Positions 23,105 to 31,541 of a stretch of DNA of 59,896 nt are shown here, piece by piece. Under the pieces are notes generated by a model that did not search any database, was not told the DNA's origin, and saw only the letters and a list, made by a program, of their open reading frames with translations. A program made the position numbers and the translations under genes. This stretch comes from CAZJHM01 sp964545925 (GTDB lineage: Archaea > Iainarchaeota > Iainarchaeia > Iainarchaeales > CAZJHM01): positions 1 to 59,896 of the forward strand of contig CAZJHM010000001.1 of NCBI GenBank assembly GCA_964545925.1, given 5' to 3'. The first letter of the stretch is position 1; each line of letters opens with the position of its first letter.

Positions 23105-24860
23105 GTGGAGTTTGAGAAGAGTGATCAGACAACCAATAATAACTGTTTTAGGGCATGTTGACCATGGTAAAACTCTTCTCTTAGACAGAATAAGAGGAAC
23201 AACAGTTGCAGAAAAAGAAGCTGGAGCAATTACTCAACATATAGGAGCAACGGAAATCCCAGCTGAGATAATTCAAAAAATATCAGGGGAATTATTAAAA
23301 AAATATAATTTTCAATTAGGAATTCCTGGATTGTTGTTTATTGATACACCTGGACACGAAGCATTCACAAGTTTAAGAACAAGAGGAGGAAGTATTGCTG
23401 ATTTAGCTATATTAGTAATAGATATAAATCAAGGAATACAAAAACAAACAAAAGAAGCAATTGAAATCTTGAAAAATTTCAAGACTCCTTTTATAATTGC
23501 AGTAAATAAAATAGACAAAATATATGGATGGAAAACATCAAAAGGAAGTTTTAGTGAAAATGAAGAAAAGCAAACAGAAGATGCAAAGCAAATAATGGAA
23601 GAAAAAATATATAGATTAGTTGGAGAAATTTATAATTTAGGATTTAATTCTGAAAGATTTGATAGATGCAAAGATTTTACAAAAGAAATATCTATTGTTC
23701 CTGTATCTGCAATGTCTGGAGAAGGGTTTCCTGAACTTTTAATGTTGATTACAGGATTAAGTCAAAAATTTCTAAAAGAAAATTTAAACATAAAAGAAGA
23801 TGAAAAAGGAAAAGGGACTATTTTGGAAGTAAAAGAAGAAAGGGGAATGGGAACAACAATTGATGTTATTCTTTATTCTGGGAAAATTAAAACAAATGAT
23901 AAAATCGGAGTTATAACACACAGCGGAGTTAAAGAAACTAAAATAAGAGCATTATTAAAACCTAAAGCAATGGAAGAAATGAGACTAACAAAAGAAAGGT
24001 TTCAAAGAGTTGAAGAAGTTCAAGCAGCAAGTGGAATAAAAATATCTGCCCCTGATTTAGAAGGAGTTATTGCTGGTTCTCCTTTGATTGTTATTAAAAC
24101 AGGAAAAGAAATTGAAGAACTTAAAAAAGAAATGAAGGATATAAAGATAAATACAGAACAAGAAGGAGTAATAATTAAAGCAGATACTTTAGGTTCTTTG
24201 GAAGCAATGATTGTGCTAATTAAAGAAAAAGGAATACATATAGCAAAAGCAGATATTGGAGAGATAACAAAAAAAGATGTATTGGAAGCTAAAATAATAA
24301 AGGAAAAAAACTACTACAATGGGATAATACTTGGATTTAATGTAAAAGTAGATTTGGTTGCTTTGGAAGAAGCTGGAAAAAATGATATTAAAATCTTTCA
24401 GGATAATGTGATATATAAGATACTAGAAGACTATGATATCTGGTATTCAAAAGAAAAAGAAAGAGAAAAAATAAGGATAATTGATGAAATTGGATATCCT
24501 TGTAAAATGAGATTTTTAGAAGGGTGTTGTTTTAGAAATTGCAAACCTGCAATTATAGGAATAAGAATTTTAGAGGGAAAATTAAAAAAAGGAATTAAAA
24601 TAATGAATAAAGAAAAAGAAGAAATAGGAGAAGTAAAGGAAATACAAGCAAATGGTAAAGATATAGAAGAAGCTATTGAAGGACAAGAAGTTGCAATCTC
24701 AATAGACAATGGGAATATAGGAAAGAACTTAAAAGAGAATGAGGTTCTATATACATATATATCCCTAAAAGATTTAGTTAAGCTTGAACAAATCAAGGAA
24801 CATTTGGATAAAGAAGTTTATCCTGTTTTGGAGGAAATAAAAAAAATAATAAGGAGTTGA
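23097..24860 (+). CDS. infB: Translation initiation factor aIF5B (TTG start)
   Basis: GTPase that joins ribosomal subunits and positions initiator tRNA. G motifs: GHVDHGKT, DTPGHEAF, NKID and SAMSG. Domain II and the archaeal/eukaryotic domain III-IV follow (ADTLGSLEAMIVLIKEKGI, GCCFRNCKPAIIGIRILEG). The TTG at 23097 has the Shine-Dalgarno GAGGAG just upstream and gives a short N-terminus before the G domain. Length 587 residues, the compact archaeal size. It overlaps ndk by 8 nt. Confidence 0.95.
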   Translation: MNKWSLRRVIRQPIITVLGHVDHGKTLLLDRIRGTTVAEKEAGAITQHIGATEIPAEIIQKISGELLKKYNFQLGIPGLLFIDTPGHEAFTSLRTRGGSIADLAILVIDINQGIQKQTKEAIEILKNFKTPFIIAVNKIDKIYGWKTSKGSFSENEEKQTEDAKQIMEEKIYRLVGEIYNLGFNSERFDRCKDFTKEISIVPVSAMSGEGFPELLMLITGLSQKFLKENLNIKEDEKGKGTILEVKEERGMGTTIDVILYSGKIKTNDKIGVITHSGVKETKIRALLKPKAMEEMRLTKERFQRVEEVQAASGIKISAPDLEGVIAGSPLIVIKTGKEIEELKKEMKDIKINTEQEGVIIKADTLGSLEAMIVLIKEKGIHIAKADIGEITKKDVLEAKIIKEKNYYNGIILGFNVKVDLVALEEAGKNDIKIFQDNVIYKILEDYDIWYSKEKEREKIRIIDEIGYPCKMRFLEGCCFRNCKPAIIGIRILEGKLKKGIKIMNKEKEEIGEVKEIQANGKDIEEAIEGQEVAISIDNGNIGKNLKENEVLYTYISLKDLVKLEQIKEHLDKEVYPVLEEIKKIIRS

Positions 24861-24866
24861 TAAATA

Positions 24867-25247
24867 ATGAAAATAATTGTTTCAGACCCAAAAACAAAAA
24901 AGGCTTATCAGTTTACATCTGACCAGTCCTCCTTTATAGGAAAAAGAATAGGGGACAAGGTTCAGTTGGATTCTCTTGGCCTAAGTGGATATGAAGGAGA
25001 AATAAGAGGAGGTTCAGATAAACAAGGGTTTCCAATGAAACCAAGTTTAGATGGGACTATGAGAAAAAAAATCCTAATGGGAAAAGGAATAGGATTAAGG
25101 AAAACAGAAAAAGGAGAAAGAACAAGGAAAAATGTTAGAGGAAACAATATAAGTTCCGAAATTGAACAAATAAATGTAAAGATAATAAAACAAGGTTCAG
25201 TTTCAATTGAAGAAGTTGCTCCTAAAAAGGAAGAGGAAAAGAAATGA
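24867..25247 (+). CDS. rps6e: Ribosomal protein eS6
   Basis: Archaeal form of the eukaryotic S6 protein lacking the long phosphorylated tail. MKIIVSDPKTKKAYQ, IGKRIGDKVQLDSLGLSGYE and GGSDKQGFPMKPSLDGTMRK are diagnostic. Length 126 residues. The eS6-aIF2-gamma pairing, overlapping by 4 nt, is conserved in archaea. Confidence 0.96.
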   Translation: MKIIVSDPKTKKAYQFTSDQSSFIGKRIGDKVQLDSLGLSGYEGEIRGGSDKQGFPMKPSLDGTMRKKILMGKGIGLRKTEKGERTRKNVRGNNISSEIEQINVKIIKQGSVSIEEVAPKKEEEKK

Positions 25248-26407
25248 GTCAGGCTGAAATAAACATAGGAATGATTGGACATGTGGACCATGGAAAAACC
25301 ACATTAACTCAAGCTATAAGTGGAAAATGGACAGATACTTATAGTGAAGAAATCAAAAGAGGAATCTCAATAAGATTAGGGTATGCGGATGTAGAAATAC
25401 ATAGATGTTCAGGGTGTAAAACACTCTACACCAATAAGAAATCTTGCCCTGTTTGTGGAAAAAAAGGAAAATTGGAAAGAATAATTTCAATTGTTGATGC
25501 TCCAGGACACGAAACTTTGATGACTACTATGTTATCAGGAGCAGCAATAATGGATGCAGCTATATTAGTCATATCTGCAAATGAGAAATGCCCACAACCA
25601 CAAACAAAAGAACATCTTTTGGCTATCAAACTTGCTGGAATCAAGAAAATAATCATTGCTCAGACAAAGGTTGATTTAGTAACTGAGGAAAAAGCATTAG
25701 CTAACAAGAAAGATATTGAAAAATTTCTAGAAGAAAATGATTACAAGGCAAAGATAATTCCTGTGGTTGCTCCCTTTAACATAAATATAGATGTATTATT
25801 AGAAACAATTCAAAATGAGATACCTACTATTGAAAGAGATAAAAACAAACCTTTGCAAATGTATGCAATAAGAAGTTTTGATGTTAATAAACCAGGAATA
25901 AAAATAAAAGATATGAAAGGGGGGGTTATTGGTGGAGCAATATTGCATGGAGAATTAAAAGAAGGAGATTTATTAGATATGGTTCCAGGACTAAATGAAG
26001 ATATAACAGAAATAAAAGCAATTTCTCTTTCTGCATCCGGAGGAAAACTGAAAAATGCAGTAGCTGGGGGTTTGATAGCAATTGGAACTGAGATAGACCC
26101 AAGCTTTTCACAAGGAGATAGACTAAAAGGAGTTATTCTAGGAAAAAAAGGTTCATTACCAGAACCAAAAAGTAATCTGGAATTAGAATATACTGATTTA
26201 GGAAGAACTGAAGAACTAAGAACAAATGAAACTATTGTAATTACTGTTGGAGCTTTGGTAACAACTGCTTTGGTTACTGAATACACTAAAAAGAAAATTA
26301 AATTAAATGCAAGACAAAAACTATGTTTTAAAAAAGGGCAAAAAATAGCTATAAGCAAAAAAACAGGAAATAGATGGGCTTTGGCTGGCTATGGTGTAGT
26401 TATATGA
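25244..26407 (+). CDS. eif2g: Initiation factor aIF2 subunit gamma
   Basis: GTPase subunit of the factor delivering Met-tRNAi. G1 is GHVDHGKTTL and G3 is DAPGHETLM. A zinc knuckle CSGCKTLYTNKKSCPVCG lies between them. Domain II shows DVNKPGIKIKDMKGGVIGG. The G4 position reads TKVD instead of the usual NKxD or NKIE. Length 387 residues, slightly shorter than usual. It overlaps the PIN gene (ATGA). Confidence 0.95.
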   Translation: MSQAEINIGMIGHVDHGKTTLTQAISGKWTDTYSEEIKRGISIRLGYADVEIHRCSGCKTLYTNKKSCPVCGKKGKLERIISIVDAPGHETLMTTMLSGAAIMDAAILVISANEKCPQPQTKEHLLAIKLAGIKKIIIAQTKVDLVTEEKALANKKDIEKFLEENDYKAKIIPVVAPFNINIDVLLETIQNEIPTIERDKNKPLQMYAIRSFDVNKPGIKIKDMKGGVIGGAILHGELKEGDLLDMVPGLNEDITEIKAISLSASGGKLKNAVAGGLIAIGTEIDPSFSQGDRLKGVILGKKGSLPEPKSNLELEYTDLGRTEELRTNETIVITVGALVTTALVTEYTKKKIKLNARQKLCFKKGQKIAISKKTGNRWALAGYGVVI

Positions 26408-26778
26408 AATTTATAATTGATACAAATGTGTTGGTTTATATGGTTAAAGAAAAAAGAGATATATTTAAGCAGATATTTGAAAATTACGGGGAAAAAAGCG
26501 AAATATATATTCTGGAAGAAGCTGAAAAAGAACTGGCTATTCTAGAAAAAAGAAAAGTAGTGAAAACCAATGTTTTAAAAAGTATACTCCGCAAATACAA
26601 TATAGGGAAAACATCATTTTCTCTTAAAAAAGCTGACTCTCAGTTAATAGAGGCAGCAAAAAATAATTATATTATAATTACAAATGACCGTGCTCTTCAA
26701 AAAGAAATAAAAGAGAATGGGGGAAGATTTTTAGTTTTTGGTAAAAAAGGTTTAATGAATATTGATGAGGTGCTCTGA
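26404..26778 (+). CDS. PIN-domain ribonuclease
   Basis: Single PIN domain of 124 residues. Acidic metal-binding residues are visible in FIIDTNVLVYM (D6), the central EEAEKELAIL and IIITNDRALQKEI. An in-frame start 30 nt earlier would overlap the aIF2-gamma gene and is rejected in favour of the ATGA-coupled ATG at 26404. A PIN protein between aIF2-gamma and rpo7 is conserved in archaea, suggesting a role in rRNA processing (Fcf1/Nob1-like) rather than a toxin. No antitoxin gene is adjacent. Confidence 0.85.
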   Translation: MKFIIDTNVLVYMVKEKRDIFKQIFENYGEKSEIYILEEAEKELAILEKRKVVKTNVLKSILRKYNIGKTSFSLKKADSQLIEAAKNNYIIITNDRALQKEIKENGGRFLVFGKKGLMNIDEVL

Positions 26779-27368
26779 TGTATTATTATGTAAAGATAAA
26801 AGAAAAAGTTGGGATACACCCAAAGTTTATAAAAAGTGATTTAAAGCAGTCAACTTTAGATGCTTTAAGAGAACAATATGACGGAACAATTGTACCAAAT
26901 ATAGGGTTGGTTGTTTCAGTTGATTCTGTTGATAAAATAGGAGACGGAAAAATTGTTCCAGGAGATGCAAATATTTATTACACAGCAGAGGCAGGATTAA
27001 TTGTTTATGAGCCTAAGATTCATGAAACAGTTGAAGCAACTATTTCAGATATAGTTGAATTTGGGGCTTTTGCCAAAATTGGACCTGTTGAAGGATTAGT
27101 TCATGTAAGTCAAATAATGGAAGATTTCATTAATTATGATGCTAAACAAGCCGCATTTGTTGGTAAAAAAACCAAAAAGAAATTAATGGCAAAAGATAAT
27201 GTTATTGCAAAAATTGTAACTGTATCTATGAAAGGAAATACATCTGGTTCAAAGATTGGACTAACAATGAGACAAAATGCTTTAGGAAAAGAAGAATGGA
27301 TGAGTCAAGATGCAAAAGAAAAAAGAGACACAACAAAGAAAACAAAAAAGAAAGGCGGTAAAAAATGA
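26778..27368 (+). CDS. rpoE: RNA polymerase subunit Rpo7 (E')
   Basis: Stalk subunit (Rpb7 homologue) that binds emerging RNA with Rpo4. An N-terminal RNP-like domain is followed by an S1 domain (VEATISDIVEFGAFAKIGPV, EGLVHVSQIMEDFINYD). Length 196 residues including a C-terminal Lys-rich tail. The Shine-Dalgarno GAGGTG lies upstream of the ATG at 26778. It overlaps spt4. Confidence 0.95.
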   Translation: MYYYVKIKEKVGIHPKFIKSDLKQSTLDALREQYDGTIVPNIGLVVSVDSVDKIGDGKIVPGDANIYYTAEAGLIVYEPKIHETVEATISDIVEFGAFAKIGPVEGLVHVSQIMEDFINYDAKQAAFVGKKTKKKLMAKDNVIAKIVTVSMKGNTSGSKIGLTMRQNALGKEEWMSQDAKEKRDTTKKTKKKGGKK

Positions 27369-27562
27369 GTAAAGAAAAAGCATGTAAGATTTGCAGAAGA
27401 GTCTTGGAAGAAGAAGAAAAAAAGTGTCCAATATGTGGAGAAAATCAGACAACAAGTTTATGGTCAGGTTATATCTATATAATAGATACTGAAAAAAGTG
27501 ATATAGCAAAAAAAATGAAAATTGCTAGTCCAGGAAAATATGCAATAAAGCTTAATAGGTGA
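27365..27562 (+). CDS. spt4: Transcription elongation factor Spt4 (RpoE'')
   Basis: Partner of Spt5/NusG in processive elongation. Zinc ligands C7, C10, C21 and C24 (KACKIC, KKCPICG), then SGYIYIIDTEKSDIAKKM and PGKYAIKLNR. The 65 residues and position after Rpo7 match archaeal Spt4. Confidence 0.94.
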   Translation: MSKEKACKICRRVLEEEEKKCPICGENQTTSLWSGYIYIIDTEKSDIAKKMKIASPGKYAIKLNR

Positions 27563-27566
27563 TAAT

Positions 27567-27869
27567 ATGCAATTAAAAGAAATAAAAGTAACAAATAACA
27601 AAATTTTGAATAGAAAAGAATTGATTTTAGAGACAGAAGGAAAAATAGTTCCTGATAGAAAAAAAACAATTGAGGCAATATCTCTACATTATAATACTAG
27701 TAAAGATAAAATTTCATTAGATAAGATTGATGCAAGTTATGGAAACAACAAAATAAAGATAAATGCAAAAATTTATGGTTCTGCTGAAGAACTTAACAGA
27801 ATTGAGAATAAATATTTGGCAAAAAGAATAAAAGGTGAAAAAGATGGCAAAGAAGAAGGGAAAGACTGA
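27567..27869 (+). CDS. rps24e: Ribosomal protein eS24
   Basis: Small-subunit protein of 100 residues: ITVKNKILNRKE-like VTNNKILNRKELILE, then KIDASYGNNKIKINAKIYGS and a basic C-terminus. GGTGAT lies just upstream of the ATG at 27567. Its 3' end overlaps rps27ae by 26 nt. Confidence 0.93.
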   Translation: MQLKEIKVTNNKILNRKELILETEGKIVPDRKKTIEAISLHYNTSKDKISLDKIDASYGNNKIKINAKIYGSAEELNRIENKYLAKRIKGEKDGKEEGKD

Positions 27870-28056
27870 GAGAAAAGGTAAAAAGCAAAGAAAGATACAT
27901 GCAAAACCAAGTAAATCAAAACATTATAAAGTTTCTGGAGATTCAATAACAAGAACAAACAGAGCTTGTGCCAAATGTGGAGCCGGAGTATTTATGGCTA
28001 GCCATAAAGACAGATGGACATGTGGTGCTTGCGGATATACAGAAATGAAAAAATAA
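27844..28056 (+). CDS. rps27ae: Ribosomal protein eS31 (S27ae)
   Basis: Zinc-ribbon ribosomal protein, the archaeal counterpart of the ubiquitin-fused eukaryotic S27a. Cysteines C42, C45, C60 and C63 (ACAKCGAGVF, WTCGACGYTE). Length 70 residues from the ATG at 27844, 5 nt after GGTGA. The in-frame GTG upstream is part of the Shine-Dalgarno. It is the last gene of the operon, and a T-rich tract follows. Confidence 0.95.
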   Translation: MAKKKGKTERKGKKQRKIHAKPSKSKHYKVSGDSITRTNRACAKCGAGVFMASHKDRWTCGACGYTEMKK

Positions 28057-28068
28057 TTTTTTCTTTTT
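28057..28068 (+). terminator. T-rich terminator after rps27ae
   Basis: TTTTTTCTTTTT immediately after the stop codon, on the coding strand. Archaeal termination commonly uses such pyrimidine-rich tracts without a hairpin. Confidence 0.45.
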
Positions 28069-28119
28069 GGGAAAATTTTATTAAAAAAATATTCTTCTTA
28101 GGTTAATTAAAAAAAAGAG

Positions 28120-28142
28120 TTATGTAAGAAGATTCTACATAA
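28120..28142 (+). repeat. Inverted repeat upstream of the kae1 promoter
   Basis: TTATGTAAGAA-GA-TTCTACATAA: arms of about ten bases with one bulged A, ending nine bases before the kae1 TATA box. It could be an operator, or a hairpin ending readthrough from the previous operon. Confidence 0.4.
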
Positions 28143-28151
28143 AAAGAAGAG

Positions 28152-28158
28152 TTTTAAA
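28152..28158 (+). promoter_or_regulatory. TATA box of kae1
   Basis: TTTTAAA centred 25 nt upstream of the ATG at 28180; no Shine-Dalgarno, consistent with a leaderless mRNA. Confidence 0.5.
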
Positions 28159-28179
28159 CTTACAGATTCTAAGAAAGAT

Positions 28180-29208
28180 ATGATTGCTTTAGGAATTGAA
28201 TCAACTGCTCACACAATTGGAATAGGAATTGTACAAGACAAAAAAATCTTGGCTAATTGTAAAAGACAATTTAAAACAAAACAAGGCGGAATAAAACCAA
28301 GAGAAGCAGCAGACTTTATTTTGGAAAATTTCAAAGAAGTTTTAGAAGAAGCATTGGAAAAAGCAAAAGTAGAAATAAAAGATATTGATGTAATTGGGTT
28401 TGCTAAAGGTCCTGGACTAGGCCCTTGTTTAGATAATGGGGCTGTCGGAGCTCGCACTTTGGCTTTGGAATATAAAAAACCATTAATTGGAGTAAATCAT
28501 GCAATTGCTCATTTAGAAATTGGAAAATTAGATACTGGTGCTAAAAATCCAATCTTTGTTTATGCAAGTGGAGCAAATACCCAAATAATTGGATATTACA
28601 AAAAAAAATACAGAGTTTATGGGGAAACATTAGATATTGGAATTGGGAATATGCTTGATATGTATGGGAGATATTTAGGACTAGGTTTTCCAGCTGGCCC
28701 AGAGATAGACAAATTGTATTTTCAAGGAAAAAAGTATATTCAAATGCCATATACTATAAAAGGAATGGATTTGAATTTCAGTGGGTTATTAACTTCTGCA
28801 CAAGGAAAAAAAGGAACAAAAGAAGACTTAGCATATAGTGTAATGCATACTGCTTTTGCAATGCTTACAGAAGTAACTGAAAGAGCATTAGCCCATACTG
28901 GAAAAAAAGAAGTTTTAGTAATTGGAGGAGTAGCTTCAAGCAAGGCTCTAAAAGAAATGATGGAAAAAATGTGTGAAGAAAGAAAAGCCAAGGCTTTCTT
29001 CCCTAAAAAGGAAGTTTGTGTGGATAATGGAGCAATGATAGCTTATTTAACTTTGTTGATGAAAAAAGCAGGAGTAAAACAAACAATAAAGCAAACAGAA
29101 ACAAACCAGAATTTCAGAATAGACTATGAGGATATTTCTTGGATAAATGATCAGAAATATAATAAAGAGGAAAGCCAATCAAAGTTAAAATTGAAATATA
29201 AAAAATAG
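28180..29208 (+). CDS. kae1: tRNA threonylcarbamoyladenosine synthase Kae1 (TsaD family)
   Basis: KEOPS catalytic subunit that moves the threonylcarbamoyl group onto A37 of ANN-decoding tRNAs. Metal-binding H107 and H111 are seen in NHAIAHLEIG, with AKGPGLGPCL upstream and VCVDNGAMIAY near the C-terminus. The 342 residues match a stand-alone Kae1. It is not fused to Bud32, which lies separately at 34850-35425. The last 95 nt overlap the convergent permease gene. Confidence 0.96.
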   Translation: MIALGIESTAHTIGIGIVQDKKILANCKRQFKTKQGGIKPREAADFILENFKEVLEEALEKAKVEIKDIDVIGFAKGPGLGPCLDNGAVGARTLALEYKKPLIGVNHAIAHLEIGKLDTGAKNPIFVYASGANTQIIGYYKKKYRVYGETLDIGIGNMLDMYGRYLGLGFPAGPEIDKLYFQGKKYIQMPYTIKGMDLNFSGLLTSAQGKKGTKEDLAYSVMHTAFAMLTEVTERALAHTGKKEVLVIGGVASSKALKEMMEKMCEERKAKAFFPKKEVCVDNGAMIAYLTLLMKKAGVKQTIKQTETNQNFRIDYEDISWINDQKYNKEESQSKLKLKYKK

Positions 29209-30394
29209 TTGTTAAAGGTAAAGAAAAGAAAAGAATTAAGTTTGCAATAATTGCTAATATTCCGAGTATTGAAATTCCTTTAATTGAAGGTAAATTAAAT
29301 ATTTTTCTCATTGGGAAGTCATATTTAGTTTTTATATAAGATAAGTTTGTGGCAATAAAAACTATGAACACTCCTGCTGTTGTCATCTCAGCTAAAAATT
29401 CTATATTTCCTGAAAAAAGGAGGATTAAAGAAAAAGCTCCAGCAATAAAGATTGAGAAAACAGGAGTTTGGGTTTTAGTTGAGACTTTAGAGAAAATAGA
29501 AGGAAGAACTTTGTTCATTCCTAAACCATAAAATTGACGAGAAGTAGCAATTGAAGTATTAAGAACTGTGTTTCCTGTTGCAGCCAAAGCAATCAGACTT
29601 AGTAAAAGAAAGGCATTTGGACCCATAAGAACATGAGCAACATCGGCCAAAGGAACTTTTGACTGAGCCAAAGTTTCAGCTGGAATAACACTTACTGCCA
29701 CTATTGAAATCAAAATATAAATTATAGAAGAAATAAGCACAGAATAAAGTATTGCTTTTGGAACATTTTTTCTTGGTTCTTTGATTTCTTCTGCTATATT
29801 TGCAACTTCTTCAAAACCTATAAAAGCAAAAAACATAATAGAGGCAGCATAAAAAAGAGGGGGAATTTCAAAAACAAAATAATCTACTGAGCCTATGGAG
29901 CCTGCTCCGAAAAAGACAATTAAAAGCAAACCTATAATTGCAGAAATAGTAAGAAGCATATTTATTCCCAAAGATTGTTTTATTCCAATTGCATTAATAA
30001 TAGTTACAAAAATAATTAAGAAAATAGAGATATAAAGAGGAGGAACTCCTATTAAAGGAGAAAGATAATTTCCAAAAGCAACAGAAACTGTTGCAATTGC
30101 AAAAAGAGCACTTAAGATTACAAGCCAACTGATTATAAAAGCAAATCTTCTTGAGCCAAAAGATTTTGTAATATAAACATATTCGGCAGCTTCTTTTGGA
30201 AAAAAAGAAGAAAGTTCAGCATAGCAAAAAGCTGTTAAAGCAGCAATTGCTGCTCCAAGAAGAAAACTTATCCAAAGTGCATTACCTGCAATTCCAGCTC
30301 CAATTCCAACCAAAGCATATATCCCAGCTCCAACTATTGTTCCCACTCCATAAAATACTGCTTCCTTAAGTGAGACATTTCTGTTTAATCCCAT
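29114..30394 (-). CDS. Amino-acid permease (APC superfamily)
   Basis: Cytoplasmic-membrane transporter of 426 residues with about twelve hydrophobic helices. The APC signature at the first helix is GVGTIVGAGIYALVGIGAG, and FAFIGFEEVANIAEEIKEPR is the conserved loop of amino-acid transporters in the 2.A.3 group. The substrate cannot be read from the sequence. Uptake of amino acids would suit a biosynthetically reduced cell. The 3' end overlaps kae1 by 95 nt, tail to tail. Confidence 0.9.
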   Translation of the reverse strand: MGLNRNVSLKEAVFYGVGTIVGAGIYALVGIGAGIAGNALWISFLLGAAIAALTAFCYAELSSFFPKEAAEYVYITKSFGSRRFAFIISWLVILSALFAIATVSVAFGNYLSPLIGVPPLYISIFLIIFVTIINAIGIKQSLGINMLLTISAIIGLLLIVFFGAGSIGSVDYFVFEIPPLFYAASIMFFAFIGFEEVANIAEEIKEPRKNVPKAILYSVLISSIIYILISIVAVSVIPAETLAQSKVPLADVAHVLMGPNAFLLLSLIALAATGNTVLNTSIATSRQFYGLGMNKVLPSIFSKVSTKTQTPVFSIFIAGAFSLILLFSGNIEFLAEMTTAGVFIVFIATNLSYIKTKYDFPMRKIFNLPSIKGISILGILAIIANLILFFSLPLTTIFYISILTLIGFPLYYISDHLSKKYPHSLF

Positions 30395-30396
30395 AA

Positions 30397-30999
30397 TTAA
30401 ACCCTTATTTTTTTAGTTGTTTTATAAAGATAATATAAAATTAGCATTATAAAAGCAAAGATTGCAATATTTCCCAAAGTAGAAAAAGGAGGGTAAATTC
30501 CCATTTCAATCCAATTGATTATTGAAACTTCTGGGTCTAAATATGCCCAAATTGCCAAGACTATTACAACTATAAAAATAAAATCAACCAAAAGCAAAGT
30601 AAGTTTTTTGAAATCTTTTAAGTTTCTTTTGAATGCATCTTTTGTAAGAGAAGTTGTTTGTCTCTGAGCTTCTAAAATAGGATTGAATTTCTTTTCAAGA
30701 AGTTTGTAAAGCAAAAAAATTGCTAGAAAAATAACTGCTAATGGAAAAACTTGTCCTGTCTCTATTGCTCCTGTTTTGTAATAATTCTCGGAGAAAGAAT
30801 AAACTAAATAAACAAAAAGGAAAACAAAAAATGTTTCTATTGCTATTAAAGAATAAATTGTTCTTTTTTTGTATTCTTTTAAATCATTGATTTTGTTTTT
30901 TTCTGTGATATTTTTTGTAGAAGGAAATTTAGAAACAAATGTTCTCTTTTTCTTGGATTTTTTTTTCTTTGAATTAGTATTATTTCTAATTGTAGGCAT
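30397..30999 (-). CDS. Four-helix membrane protein, unknown function
   Basis: Not recognised. The 200 residues start MPTIRNN, followed by a strongly basic segment (KKKKSKKKR), then four predicted membrane helices: about 50-72 (SLIAIETFFVFLFVYLVY), 85-105, 135-155 and 175-195. The ATG at 30999 is favoured over an in-frame TTG 57 nt upstream because TATATAAAAA (31019-31028, read on the minus strand) is centred 24 nt before it. It lies between a wHTH regulator and the permease on the same strand. Confidence 0.7.
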   Translation of the reverse strand: MPTIRNNTNSKKKKSKKKRTFVSKFPSTKNITEKNKINDLKEYKKRTIYSLIAIETFFVFLFVYLVYSFSENYYKTGAIETGQVFPLAVIFLAIFLLYKLLEKKFNPILEAQRQTTSLTKDAFKRNLKDFKKLTLLLVDFIFIVVIVLAIWAYLDPEVSIINWIEMGIYPPFSTLGNIAIFAFIMLILYYLYKTTKKIRV

Positions 31000-31018
31000 T
31001 ATAAGATAAGAAAAAAGG

Positions 31019-31028
31019 TATATAAAAA
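31019..31028 (-). promoter_or_regulatory. TATA box of the four-helix protein gene
   Basis: Read on the minus strand as TTTTTATATA, centred 24 nt upstream of the ATG at 30999. It decides the start codon for that gene. Confidence 0.45.
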
Positions 31029-31052
31029 CATTTTGATTGGGTTTTTCAGAAA

Positions 31053-31457
31053 TCAATCAAATTCTTCATCCAGATGTTTAGCTAATTCATGCATACGGGA
31101 AAAAATAGAATCAACTTCATCTTCTAAGTCTCTGACTAAATCATAGAATGACTGTCTGCGAACAAAATAAAATCTTCCATTTTTAACAACTAAGCCTCTT
31201 TCCATTAAATTGTTTAAATGATTAATAACTGAACCACGAGACATTCCTACTTTTTTTGCTAAATCAGTTGAGGAAAGTTTATCTCCTTGTTTATTAGAAA
31301 TATAAACTGTACGAAATACAGAAGAAGCAACTTTGTCTTTGTCTATGTTTTCAAAGATTCCAAATGAACGACAAAACCATCTAAAAATTTCATCACTATC
31401 ATCTGAATAGGGACGAGGGCTTTTCCTTATGATTATCTTTAGTCCTTCTTGTTCCAT
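31053..31457 (-). CDS. Winged-helix transcriptional regulator
   Basis: A 134-residue protein with a MarR/ArsR-like winged helix: LSSTDLAKKVGMSRGSVINH, LNNLMERGLVVKNGRFYFV, then a C-terminal helix (LVRDLEDEVDSIFSRMHELA) that could dimerise. It is divergent from grpE-dnaK-dnaJ, and its TATA overlaps theirs in an 84-nt gap. That arrangement suggests, without proving, that it regulates itself and the chaperone operon. No metal-binding motif typical of ArsR sensors is seen. Confidence 0.8.
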   Translation of the reverse strand: MEQEGLKIIIRKSPRPYSDDSDEIFRWFCRSFGIFENIDKDKVASSVFRTVYISNKQGDKLSSTDLAKKVGMSRGSVINHLNNLMERGLVVKNGRFYFVRRQSFYDLVRDLEDEVDSIFSRMHELAKHLDEEFD

Positions 31458-31478
31458 ACTATAAAAAGGCAGAGAAAG

Positions 31479-31503
31479 GGTTTTAAATATTTTGATTATA
31501 TAG
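31479..31503. promoter_or_regulatory. Overlapping divergent promoters (wHTH regulator / grpE)
   Basis: GGTTTTAAATATTTT (31479-31493) reads as a TATA on both strands. On the minus strand it is centred 28 nt before the regulator ATG (31457). On the plus strand it, or TTATATAG (31496-31503), would start the grpE transcript near 31512-31527. A single bound repressor could block both. Confidence 0.45.
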
Positions 31504-31541
31504 TTTAGTTATTGACTAAGGAGTTTAGACAGGGGAAAAAT

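Noticed and set aside
26404..26778. VapC toxin of a toxin-antitoxin pair
   Set aside because: The PIN gene has no antitoxin neighbour and sits in a conserved translation/transcription operon, which favours an RNA-processing role.
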